Of a stretch of DNA of 64,000 nt, positions 1 to 8,082 are shown in pieces. The DNA lies in NCBI GenBank assembly GCA_965279085.1, contig OZ257149.1, positions 1,922,001 to 1,986,000 of the forward strand. Direction: 5' to 3'. A program made the translations under genes and the position numbers. Below the pieces are notes generated by a model that did no database searches, had not been told where the DNA came from, and saw only the letters and a list, made by a program, of their open reading frames with translations. Source of the DNA: UBA7672 sp965279085 (GTDB lineage Bacteria > Pseudomonadota > Alphaproteobacteria > Caulobacterales > Hyphomonadaceae). Each line of letters begins with the position of its first letter. Position 1 is the stretch's first letter.

Positions 1-43
1 GACTAGTCGCGGCGCGCTGCAAAAGGAAAGGCCTTGCCGACTC

Positions 44-811
44 CTATAAACTGGCGCGTGCCTCATCGCATTCGCCGCAGGCAGCCTGCACCGGATGAAG
101 GAAGATCAGGGGATCGCGGTCGAGTTCTTCGAGGACCACCGAGACGATGTCGTGCGAGCGGGCAAGCCGGGCATGGGCTGCTCCAACTCTGCCCTCGCGT
201 TGCATACCCTGCGCGGTGAGCCACGAATCCACCAGGTCGAAACGCTGGCAGCAGTGGTCGTTCTCGCCATAGTCGATGCGCCTGTGTGCGCCACCCTCAA
301 GGACGGTAAGGTGTTTGATTGAACGGTAAGCCACGCCGCCAATCAGCTCGGCGAGGTGGATGGTCGTATCGGAGTCATGCCGGCAACCGACCAGCAGCAC
401 TTGCCCGTCGAGTTCGTGCACGCGTCCGACGGGGCTCTTCTCCCCATGAGGCGGCAGCGGCAGAGGATCAGCAAGAATCCGGTCGGCCATCGGCCCGATG
501 GCGGCGCAGGCGAAATGATGCTGCGAGCGTTTCACTCCCGGCTGACGCCAGAACAGATCCGCCGTGACGCCTAGGGAGGCATCGGCAGGCGAGGTAGCAG
601 CATCGAAGGGCGTGTCGTCATCTCCCGACCAGGACGGCATCACCAGCGTGCCGTCGGCGCCGATCGCCTGGCGCAGAGCCGTTATCAGTCCCAGCGGCCC
701 GCTCTCAACGGCTCCGAGCGCACGAAAGCCGATGTGAGTGAGGAGCACCCCGCCAGGCATCACACCGAGCGCACGCAGCTGGTAGGCTAAAGATGCAATG
801 CTGGCCGTCAT
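44..811 (-). CDS. AAC(3)-family N-acetyltransferase
   Basis: Belongs to the AAC(3) family of acetyl-CoA-dependent N-acetyltransferases, known for acetylating the 3-amino group of deoxystreptamine aminoglycosides. The 255-residue length fits the family. Visible marks are L-V-M-P-S-W at 56-61, S-Q-H-H at 96-99 in place of the usual H-P-x-x-S block, and a C-terminal C-G-E-C-D-E-A-R. The N-terminal block that normally reads H-S-S is T-H-I at 25-27, so the substrate may differ. It begins at ATG 811, 68 bases downstream of rpmB on the same strand. Family membership is fairly sure; an antibiotic-resistance role cannot be claimed from sequence. Confidence 0.8.
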   Translation of the reverse strand: MTASIASLAYQLRALGVMPGGVLLTHIGFRALGAVESGPLGLITALRQAIGADGTLVMPSWSGDDDTPFDAATSPADASLGVTADLFWRQPGVKRSQHHFACAAIGPMADRILADPLPLPPHGEKSPVGRVHELDGQVLLVGCRHDSDTTIHLAELIGGVAYRSIKHLTVLEGGAHRRIDYGENDHCCQRFDLVDSWLTAQGMQREGRVGAAHARLARSHDIVSVVLEELDRDPLIFLHPVQAACGECDEARASL

Positions 812-879
812 GACTCATCGCCCCTCGAGCAGAGGGAGCGTGGAGTTTGCTGTATTTGGTTGGAAGCGACTAGCGCGAA

Positions 880-1167
880 TTAGGCCGCCTTGGCCTTCTT
901 CGCGATCTCTTTCTTGACCTTCAGCATCTTGGCCGAGAGCTGCTCGTCCTTGGCCTTGGCGAGGTAGGCGTCGAGCCCGCCGCGCTTGTCGACCGTGCGC
1001 AGCGCAGCCGCCGAAACGCGCGCCGCGTAGGACTGGCCGAGAGCGTCCGAATGGACGGTCACGTTGACCAGGTTCGGCAGGTAGCGCCGTTTGGTCTTGA
1101 TGTTGGAGTGGCTGACCGTGTGGCCGACCATCGGCTTCTTGCCGGTGAGTTCACAGATGCGGGACAT
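880..1167 (-). CDS. rpmB: 50S ribosomal protein L28
   Basis: Small basic ribosomal protein of the large subunit. The 95 residues begin M-S-R-I-C-E-L-T-G-K and carry the typical G-H-T-V-S-H-S-N block followed by T-K-R-R-Y-L-P-N-L; the alanine- and lysine-rich C-terminal tail is usual for alphaproteobacteria. It starts at ATG 1167 with an AGGAAAGG-type ribosome-binding site just upstream (read on the minus strand). It is divergent from the DUF3108 gene at 1401. The N-terminal Cys is a single one, so this is not clearly the zinc-binding form. Confidence 0.97.
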   Translation of the reverse strand: MSRICELTGKKPMVGHTVSHSNIKTKRRYLPNLVNVTVHSDALGQSYAARVSAAALRTVDKRGGLDAYLAKAKDEQLSAKMLKVKKEIAKKAKAA

Positions 1168-1400
1168 GTCCCACCTTTCCTGAAGTCTGCACGGCGTTGA
1201 AAAGCCCTGAAAACGGGGACTTGTCAGCCATGCGCTGAAAGCGAAGGCGGGTGGATAGTCAGGCGGCCATCGCCTGTCAAGTTCTGCGAGGATTCAGCCA
1301 GTGCGGCGTCCTGAACGCCAGCCTGCCGGGAAATCGCCCGATTCCCGGGTTCTACAGGGACGGGAGCCGGCGGGCAAAAGGTCCGCCGCGGAGCTGGTAA

Positions 1401-2240
1401 ATGCCTTTTCTGACTGCCGCCCTCACGGCCGGGGGTCTTCTGTTCGCCCCTCTGGCGGCGCAGAACGCCCTGGCCACCATCGCGACCGTCGGGCCCATGC
1501 GGCTCGAAGCGGAGTATGAGGCGATCACCCCCGTCCCCTGGATCGGGCGGCAGACGACGGCATCCGCCTCCCTCACCGCCGACATCACCCCCACCCGCTA
1601 CCGCATCGCGGTCAACAGCCGGGCCGAAGGCATGATCGACTGGTTTGTCGATTCCAGCGTCGCCATGGTCTCGACCGGCGTCGTCACCGCGCGCGGCCTC
1701 TATCCGCTCCGCTTCGACAGCTCGGTGCAGGACGGATCGAAGCATCGCCGCGTGCTGGTCGACTTCACGCCCGGCGAAGTGCTGGTCAGCGTCGCGCCCA
1801 AGTTCGGCGACTGGGGCTTTCCGGCGACCACGCCCGCCCAGAAGCTCGAAGGCGTCGACCCGCTCACCGCCATCCTCAACATGAGCATCCGCGTCCGCGC
1901 AACGCCCTCCAACCCGTGCGGCGGGCCGCTGCGCATCTTCGACGGCAAGCAGCGCTACGACATCCGCCTGAAATATTCCGGCCGTTTCAACTGGAATGCC
2001 GACGTATACAAAGGCCCCGCGATCCGGTGCGATGCCGAATACATCGAGATCGCCGGCTACGATCCGAAATCCGCCCAGCAGAAGGCCGACGACAGGGACG
2101 ACATCGAGTGGGCGAACTTCATCCTTGCCGAGATGGAGAACGGCCAGATCACGCCGCCGCTCAAGCTCGAGCTCCGCTCGAAACGCTCGGGCAAACACAC
2201 CTTCCAGGCCACCAAACTGAAATACGGCCCGGCACGGTAG
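1401..2240 (+). CDS. DUF3108 domain protein, exported
   Basis: Envelope protein of unknown function in the DUF3108 family. The first 25 residues form a signal peptide ending near A-L-A. The mature part is a beta-rich domain that opens with R-L-E-A-E-Y-E and contains the family-like blocks Y-P-L-R-F-D, D-P-L-T-A-I-L and R-I-F-D-G-K-Q-R-Y-D. The length of 279 residues fits. The ATG at 1401 follows a GGAG ribosome-binding site with 7-base spacing. It is divergent from rpmB, a neighbour pair I recall as common in alphaproteobacteria. No catalytic residues are evident; the biochemical role is unknown. Confidence 0.8.
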   Translation: MPFLTAALTAGGLLFAPLAAQNALATIATVGPMRLEAEYEAITPVPWIGRQTTASASLTADITPTRYRIAVNSRAEGMIDWFVDSSVAMVSTGVVTARGLYPLRFDSSVQDGSKHRRVLVDFTPGEVLVSVAPKFGDWGFPATTPAQKLEGVDPLTAILNMSIRVRATPSNPCGGPLRIFDGKQRYDIRLKYSGRFNWNADVYKGPAIRCDAEYIEIAGYDPKSAQQKADDRDDIEWANFILAEMENGQITPPLKLELRSKRSGKHTFQATKLKYGPAR

Positions 2241-2252
2241 CAACGCGGAGTC

Positions 2253-2275
2253 ATCCTCGGGCTTGACCCGAGGAT
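2253..2275. repeat. Palindromic intergenic repeat (9-bp stem)
   Basis: Arms ATCCTCGGG and CCCGAGGAT around the loop CTTGA. This hairpin motif, usually with a leading GTC, is a common dispersed palindrome in alphaproteobacterial genomes. It follows the DUF3108 stop codon by 12 bases. There is no T tract, so a terminator role is unproven. Confidence 0.6.
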
Positions 2276-2373
2276 CTTGGTTCGCAAGGCGACGGGATCG
2301 CTGGCCATTTCACCTTGCCTAAACAGCATTGTACGACGAACCTGAAAGACTAGACAGGGACGCGGACGGGGCG

Positions 2374-2970
2374 ATGTCAGAGCTTAGAGACAATCTCGTA
2401 CATCTAATGACGCATCTTGCTCGGCTTCCCGAGGAAGGCGTCATCGAGCTGATGGGCAAGATACTGGCGAACCATTCCGGCGCTGGCTGGGAGATGGGAC
2501 CACATTTTCTCAATCCCGATATCACCGTGCTCGCGGTCACCGGCCATGGCGATCAAACGGTTCAGGCCAGGCTCCGAGAGGACATCGGCGATGACGTTGA
2601 AGGCGAAGCTTGGAGGATCGTTGTTGGCATCCCGCCGAGGGATTGGGAGCGTTACTTCGAACTCGAGGACGCTAACGGCGCGGTGCATCCAGTAGAAGGA
2701 GACAACTGGCTCTGGCGGTCCGATGATGCTTGCACGAAAGTCGGGTTATATTCGCCGGCGCCGATTGGCGAAAATGTCTTTCAAGATGCGGCGCGAATTC
2801 TGCTCATTGGCGAGATCGGAGAACAGAATCTGGAACGCTTTATCAGGAGCATTTCCGCTTGCAGTGCACATGCAGACGGGTTGTCGCCTCTGGCCAGTTT
2901 TCGCGGAGAATTCGCGGCGAAATATCCACACGCACTGTACGCATCGCAACTGGCTCAATCGGATCGCTGA
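2374..2970 (+). CDS. Hypothetical protein, 198 residues
   Basis: I do not recognise this gene. The product is soluble-looking and acidic, with no signal peptide or membrane segment. It opens with an amphipathic helical stretch (M-S-E-L-R-D-N-L) and has a tryptophan-rich middle with W-R-I-V-V-G-I-P-P-R-D-W-E-R-Y and N-W-L-W-R-S. The same frame stays open upstream to a TTG at 2329, but the ATG at 2374 follows GGACGGGG and seems the better start. Base composition is lower in GC than the flanking genes, especially in the last third, and the gene stands alone after a dispersed palindrome. It may be a recent acquisition. Confidence 0.55.
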   Translation: MSELRDNLVHLMTHLARLPEEGVIELMGKILANHSGAGWEMGPHFLNPDITVLAVTGHGDQTVQARLREDIGDDVEGEAWRIVVGIPPRDWERYFELEDANGAVHPVEGDNWLWRSDDACTKVGLYSPAPIGENVFQDAARILLIGEIGEQNLERFIRSISACSAHADGLSPLASFRGEFAAKYPHALYASQLAQSDR

Positions 2971-3161
2971 TTGATCCACAGCCTCACCCGTTGACGCACT
3001 GCCCGTCGCACCCCAACCTTGGTTGAGGACCGAACCGCGTCCTCCCTGGGAAGACGGACATGCGCTGGCGCCCGCCCACCCGTTTCGCTTCAAGCTTGCA
3101 GCACGCTTGCGTGCGCTGCATCGCGATCGCCTGATCCAACTTCCAGTCAGGAGCGCAGCCT

Positions 3162-5777
3162 CTGGCCGCCAGCGACAACCCCAATAATCGGCAGCGTATC
3201 AAGGCCGTATTGGGCCCGACCAACACCGGCAAGACGCACCTTGCCGTTGAGCGCATGCTCGCGCACGGCACGGGAATGATCGGCCTGCCGCTGCGCCTGC
3301 TCGCGCGCGAGATCTACGACCGCATGGTAAAGGTGAAGGGCGAGAAGGCCTGCGCCCTCATCACAGGTGAAGAGCGCATCAAGCCGCCCAATGCCCGCTA
3401 TTATGCCTGCACCGTCGAAGCCATGCCCGTATCCGAAGGCGCGGACTTCATGGCCATCGACGAGATCCAGCTCGCGCAGGATCCGGACCGCGGCCACGTC
3501 TTCACCGACCGCATCCTTCATGCACGCGGACGGCATGAGACGATGCTGCTCGGCGCGGATACCATGCGCCCCGCCCTGCAACGCCTCGAACTCGACATCG
3601 ACGGCGAACGCCGCGAGCGCTTCTCACAGCTTAGCTATGTCGGCGCGACCAAGATCACCAAGCTGCCCAAACGCTCCGCCATCGTCGCGTTCAGTTCGGA
3701 AGAGGTCTACGCCATTGCCGAATTGCTGAAGCGCCAGCGCGGCGGCTGCGCGGTCATAATGGGCGCGCTCTCGCCGCGCACCCGCAATGCGCAGGTCGAT
3801 CTCTACCAGTCTGGCGAAGTCGACTACATCGTCGCCACCGACGCCATCGGCATGGGTGTCAACCTCGACGTCGGCCACATCGCGTTTGCGTCCCGGCGTA
3901 AATTCGATGGCCGCCAACGCCGCTATCTCCGCGCCGACGAACTCGCACAGATCGCCGGCCGCGCCGGCCGCTTCCGCGACGACGGCACGTTCGGCGAGAC
4001 GGCTGACTGCACGCCTTTCGAGGAAGAGACTGTCGAGCGCATCGTCAATCACCAGTTCGAGCCGGTCGACTATCTCAACTGGCGCAACTCCGATCTCGAC
4101 TGGTCCAGCGTCTCCGCGCTGCTCGCCTCGCTACGCCGCCCGTCAACCGACGTGATTCTCCGCCGCGCGCCGGAAGCGCTCGACGAGATGACGCTCGCCG
4201 CTCTCGTCGAGGACGAAGACGTCAAGCGCAGCACGCGCACACACGCCCATGTCCGCCGTCTCTGGGATCTCTGCACCCTGCCCGACTTCCGCAAGCACGG
4301 ACCCGACGCTCACCTGAAACTCGTCCAGTCCTTCGTGGAAAAGCTCCTCGATCCATCCGCCCGCATCAAGGACGAGTGGATGTACACGCATGTCGAACCG
4401 CTCGACCGCACCGAAGGCGAGATCGACACGCTGCAGCAGCGCCTCGCCGCCATCCGCACCTGGACCTACGCCGCCAACCGCGCCGACTGGCTCGAGAACG
4501 CCGAAACCTGGCGTGGCCGCACGCGCGAGATCGAGGACAAGCTCTCCGATGCGCTACACCAGGCGCTGATGCTGCGCTTCGTCGACCGCCGCACGTCGGC
4601 ACTGCTCAAGACGCTCAACTCGGAAGAGGACGCGACCGCCGAGATCGGCCCCGCCGGCGAAGTCATCATCGGCGGCCACGCTGTCGGCCGCCTCGAAGGC
4701 CTCGTCTTCCACGCCGAAGCAACCGGCGAAACACTCGCTGGTCGTGCGCTCCGCGGCGCCGCGCTGAAATCCCTGCGCCCCGTCATCGAGCGCCGCCTCG
4801 CCGCCATCGCCGATGCGCCCGCCACCGCTCTCACCTTCGACACCGACAATGCCGTGATCGTCCACGACGGCCATCCCGTCGCGAAACTCGTCGCGGCGTC
4901 CGACTGGCATGCGCCCGCGCTCGAAATCTTGGGCGCCCGCGATGCGGCCCCCGCCAGTCGCGAGGCCGCGCATGCCCGCCTCGTCCGCTGGTTCGTCGAT
5001 CACTCGCACGCGACCCTCCCAGCCCTGCACGAGCTGCGTATCGCGCTCGACGGCACGACGATGCGCGGCGGCGCTCGTGGCGTCGCCTTCCAGCTGCTCG
5101 AAACCGGTGCCGCCTTCGACCGCCGCTCCGCGAAAGCCGCCTTCAACCTCACACCGGAAGATCGCGCAGCGCTCAATGCCGCCGGCGTGAAGGTCGGCCG
5201 CGTCGCCGCCTGGCTGCCCGGCCTGCTCAAGCCCGCCGCCGCCCGCCTCGCGCTGTCGCTGCGCGCTGTTCACGCCAGCCAGCCCGTGCGCCAGCCGCCG
5301 TCGCAATCGTCGTTCCCGCTCGCGAACAATCCGTGGCCTGACGCCATGCTGTGGACCGCAGGCTATCTCCGCGTTGGCCCCCGCGCCGTCCGCGCCGATC
5401 TCGCCGAACGCCTTATCCACGCCCTGTCGCAGATCCGCCGTGACTCGGAGACATCCGCCTTCGCCGTGCCGCCTGAACTCGCAGCGCAGGTCGGCTGCCC
5501 CGCCGCCGACTTCCCTGCCATCCTGCGCGGTCTTGGCCTCAAGCCCGCAGAGAAGGATCGCGAGAGCGGCGCGGTGAAGCTCTGGCGCTTCCCCGCCCAG
5601 CGCACGCCGGAACACGGCAAGGACAGCCGCCAACCCGCACGCGCCGCGCCGCCGCCCACCGGCCCCTTCGCGGTGCTCGCCGAACTCATGGCGCCGCAGC
5701 CCGTGCGCGCGCCGCGCCGGCGTCGCCGCCACCGCACAAAAGCGCCGCCCATCGACGCGCCCAAGGCCGCGTCATGA
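3162..5777 (+). CDS. SUV3-type DEIQ-box RNA helicase
   Basis: Superfamily 2 RNA helicase related to mitochondrial SUV3, an ATP-driven unwinding partner in RNA turnover. Counting from the start chosen here, Walker A G-P-T-N-T-G-K-T lies at 18-25 and the DEIQ box at 100-103. The second helicase domain ends with Q-I-A-G-R-A-G-R-F, and a basic tail closes the protein. The frame has no ATG before Walker A. The first TTG, at 3210, would begin one residue before Walker A and lose its leading strand. A CTG at 3162 lies 8 bases after a perfect AGGAG (3149-3153), so a CTG start giving 871 residues is preferred. The stop overlaps the S4-domain gene (ATGA). Family sure; start inferred. Confidence 0.88.
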   Translation: MAASDNPNNRQRIKAVLGPTNTGKTHLAVERMLAHGTGMIGLPLRLLAREIYDRMVKVKGEKACALITGEERIKPPNARYYACTVEAMPVSEGADFMAIDEIQLAQDPDRGHVFTDRILHARGRHETMLLGADTMRPALQRLELDIDGERRERFSQLSYVGATKITKLPKRSAIVAFSSEEVYAIAELLKRQRGGCAVIMGALSPRTRNAQVDLYQSGEVDYIVATDAIGMGVNLDVGHIAFASRRKFDGRQRRYLRADELAQIAGRAGRFRDDGTFGETADCTPFEEETVERIVNHQFEPVDYLNWRNSDLDWSSVSALLASLRRPSTDVILRRAPEALDEMTLAALVEDEDVKRSTRTHAHVRRLWDLCTLPDFRKHGPDAHLKLVQSFVEKLLDPSARIKDEWMYTHVEPLDRTEGEIDTLQQRLAAIRTWTYAANRADWLENAETWRGRTREIEDKLSDALHQALMLRFVDRRTSALLKTLNSEEDATAEIGPAGEVIIGGHAVGRLEGLVFHAEATGETLAGRALRGAALKSLRPVIERRLAAIADAPATALTFDTDNAVIVHDGHPVAKLVAASDWHAPALEILGARDAAPASREAAHARLVRWFVDHSHATLPALHELRIALDGTTMRGGARGVAFQLLETGAAFDRRSAKAAFNLTPEDRAALNAAGVKVGRVAAWLPGLLKPAAARLALSLRAVHASQPVRQPPSQSSFPLANNPWPDAMLWTAGYLRVGPRAVRADLAERLIHALSQIRRDSETSAFAVPPELAAQVGCPAADFPAILRGLGLKPAEKDRESGAVKLWRFPAQRTPEHGKDSRQPARAAPPPTGPFAVLAELMAPQPVRAPRRRRRHRTKAPPIDAPKAAS

Positions 5778-6076
5778 GAGACGAGGAAGACGACAAGCCC
5801 GACGACCGCATGCGGCTGGACGTGTTCCTGTGGCGCGCCCGCTTCTTCAAGGCGCGCACCTCCGCCACCGAAGCCATCGAGGAAGCCGGCGCCCGCATCG
5901 AGCGCGACGGCCAGGTCCGCCGCATCGACAAGCCCGCCACCCCGGTCGAGCCCGGCGACGTGCTCAGCTTCCGCGCTCCCTCCGGCCAGAAGCTTGTGCG
6001 GATTCTTTCACTTCCCGCGCGAAGGGGGCCACCGTCCGAAGCGGCGCTATGTTATGAGGCCGTCGGGGAGCGCTAG
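5774..6076 (+). CDS. S4 RNA-binding domain protein (HslR-like)
   Basis: Small RNA-binding protein related to heat-shock protein 15 (HslR), which in Escherichia coli rescues stalled 50S subunits. Nearly the whole 100 residues is one S4 domain: R-L-D-V-F-L-W-R-A-R-F-F-K-A-R, then G-A-R-I-E-R-D-G and V-E-P-G-D-V-L. The ATG at 5774 overlaps the helicase stop, so the two are translationally coupled; both point to RNA or ribosome maintenance. The C-terminal extension that Escherichia coli HslR has is shorter here. Confidence 0.85.
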   Translation: MRDEEDDKPDDRMRLDVFLWRARFFKARTSATEAIEEAGARIERDGQVRRIDKPATPVEPGDVLSFRAPSGQKLVRILSLPARRGPPSEAALCYEAVGER

Positions 6077-6090
6077 CCGCGAGGCCAACG

Positions 6091-6612
6091 GTGACAGCAG
6101 ACCAAAAGCCGCCCGGCCTGATCGGCGGGACAATCGGCACCGCGATCGGCGAGATCATCGCCTCCCTCAGGCGCCTGCCGGACCTTCGCGCCGCGCTCGA
6201 GGCGCTCGTCCTCTTCCTGCTCGTGATCGTCGCCGGCGTCTGGGCGGCCAGCCAGGGCGTCCTCGTCCTCAAGCACACGCCCATCTCCAGCAACGAGCTG
6301 ATGGTGGTCTGGCTGTCCGCCTTCCTGATCCCGTCCCTGTCGGAGGAGGTGATCTTCCGGGGCTGGGTGAAGAGGGGGGCGCCCATCGCCGCTGTGGCCT
6401 CCCTGCTCGCCTACATCCTCTGGCACCCCCTCCAGGTCTGGCTCGGCTTGCCCTATGGGCGGCCCGAATTCCTCGACCCCCGCTTCCTCGGCCTGATCGC
6501 GGCGGTCGGGACGGCCTGCACGCTTTCCCGCCTCCGGTCAGGCTCGATCTGGCCCGCCGTGGTCATCCATTGGGGGGCGGTGGTGATGTGGATAAGTCTT
6601 TACCGGACCTAG
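6091..6612 (+). CDS. CPBP-family intramembrane metalloprotease
   Basis: Integral membrane protein of the CPBP (CAAX-protease and bacteriocin-processing, Abi) family. It shows the diagnostic S-E-E-V-I-F-R-G block (two adjacent glutamates followed by Phe and Arg), then a His in L-W-H-P and a second in V-I-H-W. Hydrophobic segments lie around residues 37-55, 75-87, 98-115 and 152-170. The start is GTG 6091, shortly after the S4-domain stop at 6076, so it may share that transcript. The substrate is unknown; family members process prenylated or secreted peptides, or serve in bacteriocin immunity. Confidence 0.8.
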   Translation: MTADQKPPGLIGGTIGTAIGEIIASLRRLPDLRAALEALVLFLLVIVAGVWAASQGVLVLKHTPISSNELMVVWLSAFLIPSLSEEVIFRGWVKRGAPIAAVASLLAYILWHPLQVWLGLPYGRPEFLDPRFLGLIAAVGTACTLSRLRSGSIWPAVVIHWGAVVMWISLYRT

Positions 6613-6704
6613 GGCAGGTTCAGCCTGCCTGAACATCCCGTTGAATTGACAAGGCCTGCCGCTGGCCCCATGTCGCGGCGCCTAGAAACGAGTACGCCCG
6701 TACC

Positions 6705-7046
6705 ATGACCTACATCGTCACCGACGCCTGCATCCGGTGCAAATACATGGACTGCGTGGAAGTGTGTCCGGTGGACTGCTTCTACGAGGGCGAAAACTTC
6801 CTGGTCATCCACCCCGAGGAATGCATCGACTGCGGGGTCTGCCAGCCGGAATGCCCGGTCGAGGCTATCGTCCCCGACACCGAAGACGATGCCGACGGCA
6901 AGTGGCTGAAGCTCAACACCGATTACGCGAAAGTCTGGCCGAACATTACCGTAAAGGGCACTCCCCCCACCGACGCTGACGATTACGCAAAGGTTAAGGG
7001 CAAGCTTGCCACGCTTTTTTCGACAAATCCCGGCAAGGGCCTCTGA
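6705..7046 (+). CDS. fdxA: 7Fe ferredoxin FdxA
   Basis: Seven-iron ferredoxin with one [3Fe-4S] and one [4Fe-4S] cluster, an electron carrier. The 113 residues open with M-T-Y-I-V-T-D-A-C-I-R-C and give the cysteine pattern C-x2-C-x4-C-x3-C-P and C-I-D-C-G-V-C-x3-C-P; the second C-x2-C-x4-C block marks the FdxA type. The C-terminal extension with W-P-N-I-T is also typical of FdxA. A TTGACA at 6646-6651 may be its -35 element. The gene precedes carD on the same strand with a 211-base gap that holds a hairpin and a likely carD promoter. Confidence 0.95.
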   Translation: MTYIVTDACIRCKYMDCVEVCPVDCFYEGENFLVIHPEECIDCGVCQPECPVEAIVPDTEDDADGKWLKLNTDYAKVWPNITVKGTPPTDADDYAKVKGKLATLFSTNPGKGL

Positions 7047-7061
7047 GGCGAAATGTCGCCT

Positions 7062-7081
7062 ACCCCTGTAGAATCAGGGGT
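7062..7081 (+). terminator. Possible weak hairpin after fdxA
   Basis: Arms ACCCCTG and CAGGGGT around TAGAAT, 15 bases after the fdxA stop. No run of T follows, so it may be an RNA-stabilising end or a Rho-related structure rather than an intrinsic terminator. Confidence 0.35.
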
Positions 7082-7111
7082 CTGAACACCACGTCGCGCT
7101 GCAGCAACGAG

Positions 7112-7139
7112 TTGAAATTTCTTACAATTGTGCTAAACA
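7112..7139 (+). promoter_or_regulatory. Candidate carD promoter
   Basis: TTGAAA at 7112-7117 is followed after 16 bases by TAAACA at 7134-7139, inside an AT-rich patch that stands out from the surroundings. This suits a housekeeping promoter of Caulobacter type and would leave a leader of about 110 bases before carD. Pattern-based only. Confidence 0.35.
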
Positions 7140-7257
7140 GCAGCATCGCCGACGGGCGGAAGCAAGAAACGCACAGGTCAGGTTCGATGCCGCACATCCA
7201 CAGGATGGGCGCACCCGGATGTCTGACACTTGTCGTGAGTAACGAGGTGATCAAAGC

Positions 7258-7782
7258 ATGACGAAGAAGCAGCCGGCAAAAATCGTCGAAGGGCTCTTCA
7301 ACACTGGCCAGCACGTGGTTTACCCCGCGCATGGCGTAGGTCGTGTGACGGGTGTCGAGACCCAGCAGGTCGCCGGCATGAAGCTGGAAGTCTTCGTGGT
7401 CGCCTTCGAACAGGACAAGCTCATCCTCCGCGTGCCGGTCGCCAAGGCCGCCTCGTCGGGCATGCGCGCCCTCGCCTCCACCCGGGTCGTCAGCGATGCG
7501 CTGAAGACGCTTGGCGGCCGCGCCCGCATCAAGCGCACCATGTGGTCGCGCCGCGCCCAGGAATACGAAGCCAAGATCAACTCGGGCAACCTGATCCAGA
7601 TCGCGGAAGTCGTCCGCGACCTGCACCGCGCCGGCGACCAGCCGGACCAGTCCTATTCGGAGCGTCAGCTCTATGAATCGGCGCTGGACCGTATGGCCCG
7701 CGAGCTCGCGGCTGTCGAAAACATCAAGCACGCCGACGCTGTCGAGAAACTCTCGAAATCGCTGGCCAAGCGCGCTGCCTGA
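7258..7782 (+). CDS. carD: CarD-family transcription regulator
   Basis: CarD/CdnL-type factor that binds the RNA polymerase beta subunit and stabilises open promoter complexes, chiefly at rRNA promoters. The N-terminal RNA-polymerase-interacting domain is clear: F-N-T-G-Q-H-V-V-Y-P-A-H-G-V-G-R-V near residues 14-30, then the I-L-R-V-P-V block near 60. The C-terminal helical domain carries the conserved W-S-R-R-A-Q-E-Y block near 97-104. The length of 174 is usual. It is followed by a strong terminator and then rpoH. Confidence 0.93.
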   Translation: MTKKQPAKIVEGLFNTGQHVVYPAHGVGRVTGVETQQVAGMKLEVFVVAFEQDKLILRVPVAKAASSGMRALASTRVVSDALKTLGGRARIKRTMWSRRAQEYEAKINSGNLIQIAEVVRDLHRAGDQPDQSYSERQLYESALDRMARELAAVENIKHADAVEKLSKSLAKRAA

Positions 7783-7835
7783 AAGGGTGAGCCCGAAGGG
7801 GCCGCCGAAGAGGCTGCGGACTAGCTAGACAATTG

Positions 7836-7870
7836 ACGGGGCGTCCCTTTCCGAGGACGCCCCGTTCGCT
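7836..7870 (+). terminator. Intrinsic terminator after carD
   Basis: A perfect 11-bp stem (7836-7846 with 7855-7865; arm ACGGGGCGTCC) with an 8-base loop is followed by TCGCTTTT. It lies 53 bases after the carD stop and separates carD from rpoH. Confidence 0.8.
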
Positions 7871-8082
7871 TTTGGGGTCATGCCTGCCGATTTTGGCAGT
7901 TTCATTTGATGCAGCCCTTTCCAATGGAACCCGGGAGTCTATTTCCGGTCTGTTCCGTGAATTTTGAAATGGGGTGGGAACCGCCCCCATCCCGACGTGT
8001 TTGTTCCGTCGGGCGGAGGGCCTGTCCTTCGCAAGCCTGCATATTCCGCGGGCGCCCAGGGACAAATTCACGGAGCCCTCGC

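Noticed and set aside
1224..2243. Long minus-strand frame opposite the DUF3108 gene
   Set aside because: It mirrors a gene with a signal peptide and good start; the translation is a low-complexity, Arg/Asp/Gly-rich shadow.
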